Positions 61,601 to 64,000 of a DNA stretch of 64,000 bases are shown here, in pieces. The position numbers and the translations under genes are program-made. Source of the DNA: Sphingobium fuliginis (GTDB lineage: Bacteria > Pseudomonadota > Alphaproteobacteria > Sphingomonadales > Sphingomonadaceae); assembly GCF_004152845.1 (NCBI RefSeq), contig NZ_SEON01000005.1, positions 62,001 through 126,000 on the forward strand. The letters run 5' to 3'. The notes beneath the pieces were generated by a model, which searched no databases, had not been told where the DNA came from, and saw only the letters and a list, made by a program, of their open reading frames with translations. Positions within the stretch are counted from its first letter, which is position 1; the number at the start of each line of letters is the position of its first letter.

Positions 61601-64000
61601 GGGCGATGGCGTTGCCGCCGACCGATACGACGGCGCCGGGCGTGTCCGCGCCGACATGGTCGTTGGTGAGGACATTGCCGGTGGAGGCAGCCGCCTTTTC
61701 GATGGTCGTCACATTGTCGTCGACGGCGATCGGGCTGTCATCCTCGATCGTGACGGCGATGCTGGTGGCGACCGTGGCGGTGCCGTCGCTGACGTTCACG
61801 GGGACCAGGAAGTTCTTCACATCCTCGGCGTTGATGCCGCTGTGATCGACCGACTGCAGCAGCGTCACCGTATAGGCGCCGCCGTTGGTGATGGTGATCG
61901 TGATCACCGGCACCGCGCCGACCGAACCGGTCAGCGTCTGCGTGCCGACGCCGCTCCAGGTGACGGGCAGGCCGTCGGCGGTCAGCACCGCGCCCGGATT
62001 GCCCAGCGTCATGCTGATGCTGTCGCCGTCCACGTCGCTCGCGGTGATCGTGCCGGTGGCGACCGTCGCATTGGTGGTGTCGTTCGGCAGGCCGGGCGCG
62101 GTGTCGGCATTGGCGCCGGTCAGCCCCTCTTCCGAAACGACCGCGATGCCGCTGCCGACCTGCGGCGCGTCATTGGTGCCCAGGATGGTGATGGTCAGGG
62201 TCGCGGTGGTGCTGTCGCCGTCGCCATCCGTGATGGTGTAGGTGAAGCTGTCGGTCAGCGTCTGGCCGTCGTCCAGATGCTGGACCGCCGCCAGACCGTT
62301 GTTCAGCGTATAGGTATAGCCGCCCGAAGCGTTGAGGACGAGCGTGCCATAGTTGCCCGTCGCGTTGCCGCCGACCGTACCGCCAGTGACCGCCGTCACC
62401 GCGCCGCCCGCCGCCGGACCGTCCGCGCCCAGCGAGTCCCCGCCCGCCGGATTGCCGTCGCTGCCCGCGCCGGTCAGCACATTGCCGCTGGCGGTCAGCG
62501 TGACGTCTTCCTTGACGATGTCGGTGTCGTTGGCCGCGACCGGCGTGTCGTCGTCGACATTGATGGTCAGCGTGCCGGTGGCCGTGTCATTGTCGGCGTC
62601 GGTGACGCGATAGCCGATGTCGAAGCTGACGTTATTCTCATCGCCGCCCGCCGGATGGACGATGGCGGCGTTCTGGACCACCGAATAGGTGCCCGCGACC
62701 GGATCGGTCAGCGTCACCGTTAGGACGGTCGTGCCATTCTGCTTCACCAGCAGCACGGTGCCGTTGCTTTCATAGGTGAAGCCAGCGGGGGCCCCGGTGC
62801 CGAGCAGGGTGATGCCGCCCGGACCGTCGGCGCGATAGTCATGGCCGAGCGTGCCTGTGGCGTTGAGGCTGTTCGCGTCGTCGCCCGTGCCGTTCGGATT
62901 GCCGCCCGACAGCGCGTCGTCGTCCAGTTGCACCACCGGATTGGCGCTGACAACCGGCAGGTCGTCGGACACGCTGACCGAAACGGTGCCGGTGGCGGTG
63001 TCGCCGTCGGTGTCCTGCGCGATCACCTGCACCGAGCCGAGCGCGACCAGATCGTCCACATTGACGCCCGGATGGGTGTCGTAATTGTCGTTCAGCGTGG
63101 CGGTCACGGTCGCGACATTGCCGGTGACCGACAGGTCCAGCGTGACGACCACGCCGCGCTCGTCCGAACCGGTGATCTGCGTGTCGGATACCCGCAGCCA
63201 GGTCAGGTCGCCAGTCAGGCCGCCGGTGCCGCCGAAGACGATCGAGGTGATGGCGTCCGAACCGGGCGTGAAGGTGATGGTGCCGCTGGCCGAGTCCGGA
63301 TTGCCGGCGCTGGTGCCGCCCGCCAGATTCTGATCGTCCAGCGCCAGGGTGATCGGGCCGCTTGCGGTGGGGATTGCGCCGTCCGTGACGGTGATCGGCT
63401 GCACGGCGGTCGACTGGTCTCCGTCGCCGTCGGTGATGACATAGGAGAAGCCCGCACTGACCCCGCTCGCATTGTTGAGGTTGGTCGACGGGTTGAAGGT
63501 CCACGCCCCCGCCGCCGTGAAGGTGTAGGCGCCGAAGGCCGTGCTGACGTTGGTCGTGCCCACGGCGTTGATCGCCGTCGTGACGCCGCCGATCGTGACC
63601 GAGGTCAGGGTGGCGCCGTCAGCGCCCAGCGTATCGTTGGTCAGGACATTGCCGCCGATGTCGGCGCCGTCCTCCGCCACGGTGCGGGCGGTGTCATCGG
63701 CCGCCGTCGGAACATCGTCCACCACGTCGATGGTGATGGTGCCGTTGGCTATATTGCCGGAGCCGTCGACCGCCTGATAAGTGAAGACCTCTGCACCCCC
63801 AAAGGTCTGCGGCCCGTCATTGGCGGTCGGCCCGTCGACCGGCGAGGTCAGCGTGTAGGTGTAGCTGCCGTCGCTGTTGAGCAGGATCTGGCCATGGCTG
63901 CCGGTCGCGGAGCTGGTCAGCGTGTAGCTGACCGCGCCCACGACGTTGAGCTGGCCGGTCGCGGTTTCGGTGGGCTCGCCCGGCGTGCTGCCGGTGACGC
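58641..64000 (-). CDS. Giant repeat-rich adhesin (LapA/BapA-like), C-terminal part
   Basis: About 1,786 residues are visible; the frame stays open past the right edge. It is a chain of Ig/cadherin-like (VCBS, T1SS-143/DUF5801) repeats with Asp-rich linkers such as ITDGDGDQST and the recurring start motif LDDDxLxGGN (LDDDALSGGNPNG, LDDDGLTGGNAAS). Near 59.5-59.8 kb lie calcium-binding loops: IDLDGDGLEF, DSNGDGVFDAKD and DANGNGVVDAGE. The C-terminal ~370 residues are Ala/Pro/Glu-rich, with no RTX nonapeptides seen. It is exported by the T1SS downstream and may be cleaved by the LapG-like protease; the cleavage site would be in the unseen N-terminus. Confidence 0.9.
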   Translation of the reverse strand, partial: VTGSTPGEPTETATGQLNVVGAVSYTLTSSATGSHGQILLNSDGSYTYTLTSPVDGPTANDGPQTFGGAEVFTYQAVDGSGNIANGTITIDVVDDVPTAADDTARTVAEDGADIGGNVLTNDTLGADGATLTSVTIGGVTTAINAVGTTNVSTAFGAYTFTAAGAWTFNPSTNLNNASGVSAGFSYVITDGDGDQSTAVQPITVTDGAIPTASGPITLALDDQNLAGGTSAGNPDSASGTITFTPGSDAITSIVFGGTGGLTGDLTWLRVSDTQITGSDERGVVVTLDLSVTGNVATVTATLNDNYDTHPGVNVDDLVALGSVQVIAQDTDGDTATGTVSVSVSDDLPVVSANPVVQLDDDALSGGNPNGTGDDANSLNATGTLGHDYRADGPGGITLLGTGAPAGFTYESNGTVLLVKQNGTTVLTVTLTDPVAGTYSVVQNAAIVHPAGGDENNVSFDIGYRVTDADNDTATGTLTINVDDDTPVAANDTDIVKEDVTLTASGNVLTGAGSDGNPAGGDSLGADGPAAGGAVTAVTGGTVGGNATGNYGTLVLNASGGYTYTLNNGLAAVQHLDDGQTLTDSFTYTITDGDGDSTTATLTITILGTNDAPQVGSGIAVVSEEGLTGANADTAPGLPNDTTNATVATGTITASDVDGDSISMTLGNPGAVLTADGLPVTWSGVGTQTLTGSVGAVPVITITITNGGAYTVTLLQSVDHSGINAEDVKNFLVPVNVSDGTATVATSIAVTIEDDSPIAVDDNVTTIEKAAASTGNVLTNDHVGADTPGAVVSVGGNAIALGGSQTIVGAYGTLQLFSDGSYTYTPKASVPSGSFDSFTYVMRDADNDTASATLKFTFQGDANKPTADNTAAKLDDDGLTGGNAASTTGDVDANVGDTGAAGSSEASFSGTLPFTFGADGGGSVSFANLNGTTGTVGTDTVSYSWNGTTNTLTATITTVGGRVGTDLFKVVVNPTTGAYTATLLDNVLHAAGGNENDASVSLNFLVTDSDYNATTNPTSSAIGQLNISFNDDMPSSFTPAAGSVANNDSPATAFNLNFASVAGADGVGNALFTITDGALAKDTSGATLRLAGEDLFIFGNGTNVLTAKTADGDIGYTITLQPGTDKYVFDLHGTITNGSEISISSFSAAKAGNTDYRGLGVDTTDAIDVLFSGRSASGARGSVNTDSDSIGVDNQSVNPDEAVRIDLIKTLVGNPATTTGFSYADHQSVISFEQNIAQVGGNPNSTVSIKVTAIDADNDQDLGFSSVTPEAGESFVPIAKVIVTDVSTGNVYSFTGSGTQGSIGVTFASGSVTITGLQVNDKYEIVGTKGFDAVLVESPHVNNPFDLGVFSVETLNSGTPININHAIVASDADGDSVNSSVSVTLNPVAVPPVAIDLDGDGLEFVGLSAGVTHDYGHGAVATAWVSSDDGLLAHATGGGYDIVFADDAPGAASDLEGLRLAYDSNGDGVFDAKDAAFADFGVWQDANGNGVVDAGEFKSLTAIGIAAINLTADGKNYTAANGDVTVLGEASFVRTDGTKGTVGDVMFATGAKASDTSKTDSTAGGFNQALVAASLVAAAGAAEHVAEQQPAPAPAETAPPVTETAPAATTTTEPAPSQESQPTSLATTDDQATHEQPTMSTGHASEEAAPEHATLSGGGEAHAAAADTAQAPQPDLSGHQGLLAQSIDLPPAFDGNAAAVLAAQQAAQPGVSAANAAEVVKEALGTHDAPHIDALLAALPGGEHPAAPALLNPAAVEVADAGHMAATTAIFEAAMVAHEAMAVAHG

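Overview
The window looks like a chromosomal segment of a sphingomonad (Sphingomonadaceae, Alphaproteobacteria; Sphingobium or Sphingomonas-like). Supporting signs are high GC with strong third-position GC, a GcrA cell-cycle regulator, a large TonB-dependent receptor, a glycan/exopolysaccharide locus, intergenic palindromes typical of this group, and many housekeeping genes (parC, parE, purC, purS, purQ, cca, rarA, tRNA-Thr). No integrase, transposase, phage module or CRISPR array was seen. The species cannot be fixed from sequence alone.

Region 1 (1-7.7 kb) is an accessory catabolic patch: the start of a PQQ-dependent dehydrogenase lipoprotein, a sugar-acid dehydratase gene broken by a small deletion, a small STAS-like protein, and a probable operon on the minus strand of TonB-dependent receptor, FMN-dependent (DszA/NtaA/SnaA type) monooxygenase and a periplasmic solute-binding lipoprotein. 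Region 2 (7.8-11.7 kb) is a ParA ATPase, a ribbon-helix-helix protein and a SPOR lipoprotein in one operon, divergent from a Sel1-repeat/SPOR protein. Region 3 (11.7-25.6 kb) is mostly core metabolism and repair: DUF1338 oxygenase, purU, MOSC protein, glycosyltransferase, rarA, tRNA-Thr, DUF1232, a 516-bp spacer holding a possible structured RNA and tandem DnaA boxes, cupin, glycine-zipper protein, EVE protein, 2OG-Fe(II) oxygenase, folB-like, GNAT, DUF1285, Nudix and cca. Region 4 (25.6-31.3 kb) has a GGDEF-EAL protein, parC, a REPIN-like repeat pair and a GcvA-type LysR regulator divergent from a 48-residue ORF.

Region 5 (31.4-35.6 kb) is a trehalose operon (otsB, GH15 hydrolase, otsA) with unusual translational junctions. 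Region 6 (35.7-38.6 kb) carries purC, a TauE/SafE permease, a small membrane protein and purS-purQ. Region 7 (38.8-46.8 kb) is an exopolysaccharide locus: wecB, wecC, a Wza-type export lipoprotein and a tyrosine autokinase on the minus strand, ugd on the plus strand, then an ABC-2 permease. Region 8 (46.9-50.7 kb) is gcrA, the ohr/ohrR peroxide pair and parE.

Region 9 (50.9-64 kb) is a complete-looking large-adhesin secretion locus: a LapG-type cysteine protease facing an operon that encodes a giant repeat adhesin (its N-terminus lies past the right edge), an OmpA-like lipid-free outer-membrane protein, a TolC-type channel, a type I secretion ATPase, a SleB-type cell-wall hydrolase and an HlyD-type adaptor. 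With the EAL protein elsewhere in the window, this suggests a c-di-GMP-controlled Lap-like adhesion system with an added cell-wall hydrolase.
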